In this document: positions 63,805 to 64,000 of the stretch, piece by piece
Position numbering within the stretch: position 1 is the first letter of the stretch
Layout of the letters: every line of letters starts with the position of its first letter
Source of the DNA: Bifidobacterium catenulatum subsp. kashiwanohense JCM 15439 = DSM 21854
Lineage (GTDB): Bacteria; Actinomycetota; Actinomycetes; Actinomycetales; Bifidobacteriaceae
Length of the DNA: 64,000 bases
Reading direction: 5' to 3'
Assembly (NCBI RefSeq): GCF_001042615.1
Contig: NZ_AP012327.1
Coordinates: 434,001-498,000, forward strand
Program-made: the position numbers and the translations under genes
Notes under the pieces: generated by a model
What the model saw: the letters and a program-made list of their open reading frames with translations, nothing else
Told to the model about the DNA's origin: nothing
Databases searched by the model: none

Positions 63805-63810
63805 CCGCAT

Positions 63811-64000
63811 ATGGGAATAATGATTTGGATTCGTGGGGCGCGGCTGAAAACGTTGCCGTTGGCGATTGCGCCGGTGTTGATTGGTGCGTCGTTGGCTTGG
63901 CACGATGCGGGCCAGCGTCGTGTTGTGGTGGCATCGTTGTGCGGTTTCGTGGCATTGCTGTTGCAAATAGCGGCTAATTTCGCCAACGATTATTCCGATG
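63811..64000 (+). CDS. MenA/UbiA-type prenyltransferase, 5' part
   Basis: The first 63 residues of a UbiA-superfamily membrane prenyltransferase, cut by the window edge. It opens IRGARLKTLPLAIAPVLIGA and reaches IAANFANDYSD, which is the first aspartate-rich motif (NxxxD-type) that binds the prenyl diphosphate. The closest type is 1,4-dihydroxy-2-naphthoate polyprenyltransferase (MenA). Bifidobacteria are not known for a full menaquinone pathway, so the acceptor may differ. The start may be ATG 63811 or ATG 63820; no clear ribosome binding site is seen. Confidence 0.8.
   Translation, partial: MGIMIWIRGARLKTLPLAIAPVLIGASLAWHDAGQRRVVVASLCGFVALLLQIAANFANDYSD

Overview
The window looks like a chromosomal segment of a Bifidobacterium species. 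Evidence for this is the high G+C codon use, a GTG-started bifunctional AdhE, the actinobacterial S10-spc-alpha order without map or rpsD, the 29-residue protein bS22, and a single glucose/beta-glucoside PTS with its own antiterminator. The species cannot be fixed by eye. No transposase, integrase, prophage or CRISPR array was seen. All gene assignments come from reading the translations and neighbourhoods; no database search was run.

Layout. 0.3-5.6 kb: a small VOC protein, then a polyol-type module (divergent ROK regulator, RbtT/DalT-like permease, sorbitol/xylitol-type dehydrogenase, AraC regulator). 5.6-8.8 kb: adhE with a 350-base leader holding a Rex-like palindrome. 9.2-24.2 kb: rpsJ to rplQ (26 ribosomal protein genes plus secY, adk, infA and rpoA), with several hairpins inside and at the ends. 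24.3-25.9 kb: truA, then a deletion scar that joins an ATP-grasp fragment to the end of a transglutaminase, and tRNA-Ser(CGA). 26-34.2 kb: a lipoprotein, then nusA-infB-rbfA-truB-ribF. 34.4-41.2 kb: radA, a membrane-anchored protein, bS22, rpiA, an unusually long RNase HI, a histidine-kinase remnant and pgm. 41.3-44.5 kb: a PTS gene with promoter, antiterminator target (RAT) and terminator in its leader, followed by a BglG-family antiterminator. 44.6-47.3 kb: a diacylglycerol-kinase-like gene, serS and tRNA-Ser(TGA). 47.3-52.2 kb: a four-gene salvage-like operon (ADP-ribosylglycohydrolase family, PfkB kinase, NCS1 permease, cysteine hydrolase) flanked on both sides by degenerate repeats of exactly 53-bp period. 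52.2-57.2 kb: a PspC-domain histidine kinase and LuxR-type regulator facing a PspC membrane protein and a small membrane protein. 57.4-60.2 kb: a DUF4125/DUF4037 pair. 60.4-64 kb: an MFS exporter, tRNA-Pro(CGG), lysS, a tandem structured RNA-like repeat and the start of a MenA-like prenyltransferase.

The three observations most worth following are these. First, the duplicated element behind lysS has two copies that differ by compensatory base-pair changes. Second, 53-bp-period repeats bracket the four-gene operon. Third, that operon resembles E. coli yegTUV with an added cysteine hydrolase and a different transporter family, and its substrate is unknown. The window also holds two deletion scars (25.3-25.8 kb and 39.3-39.5 kb) that mark lost genes.
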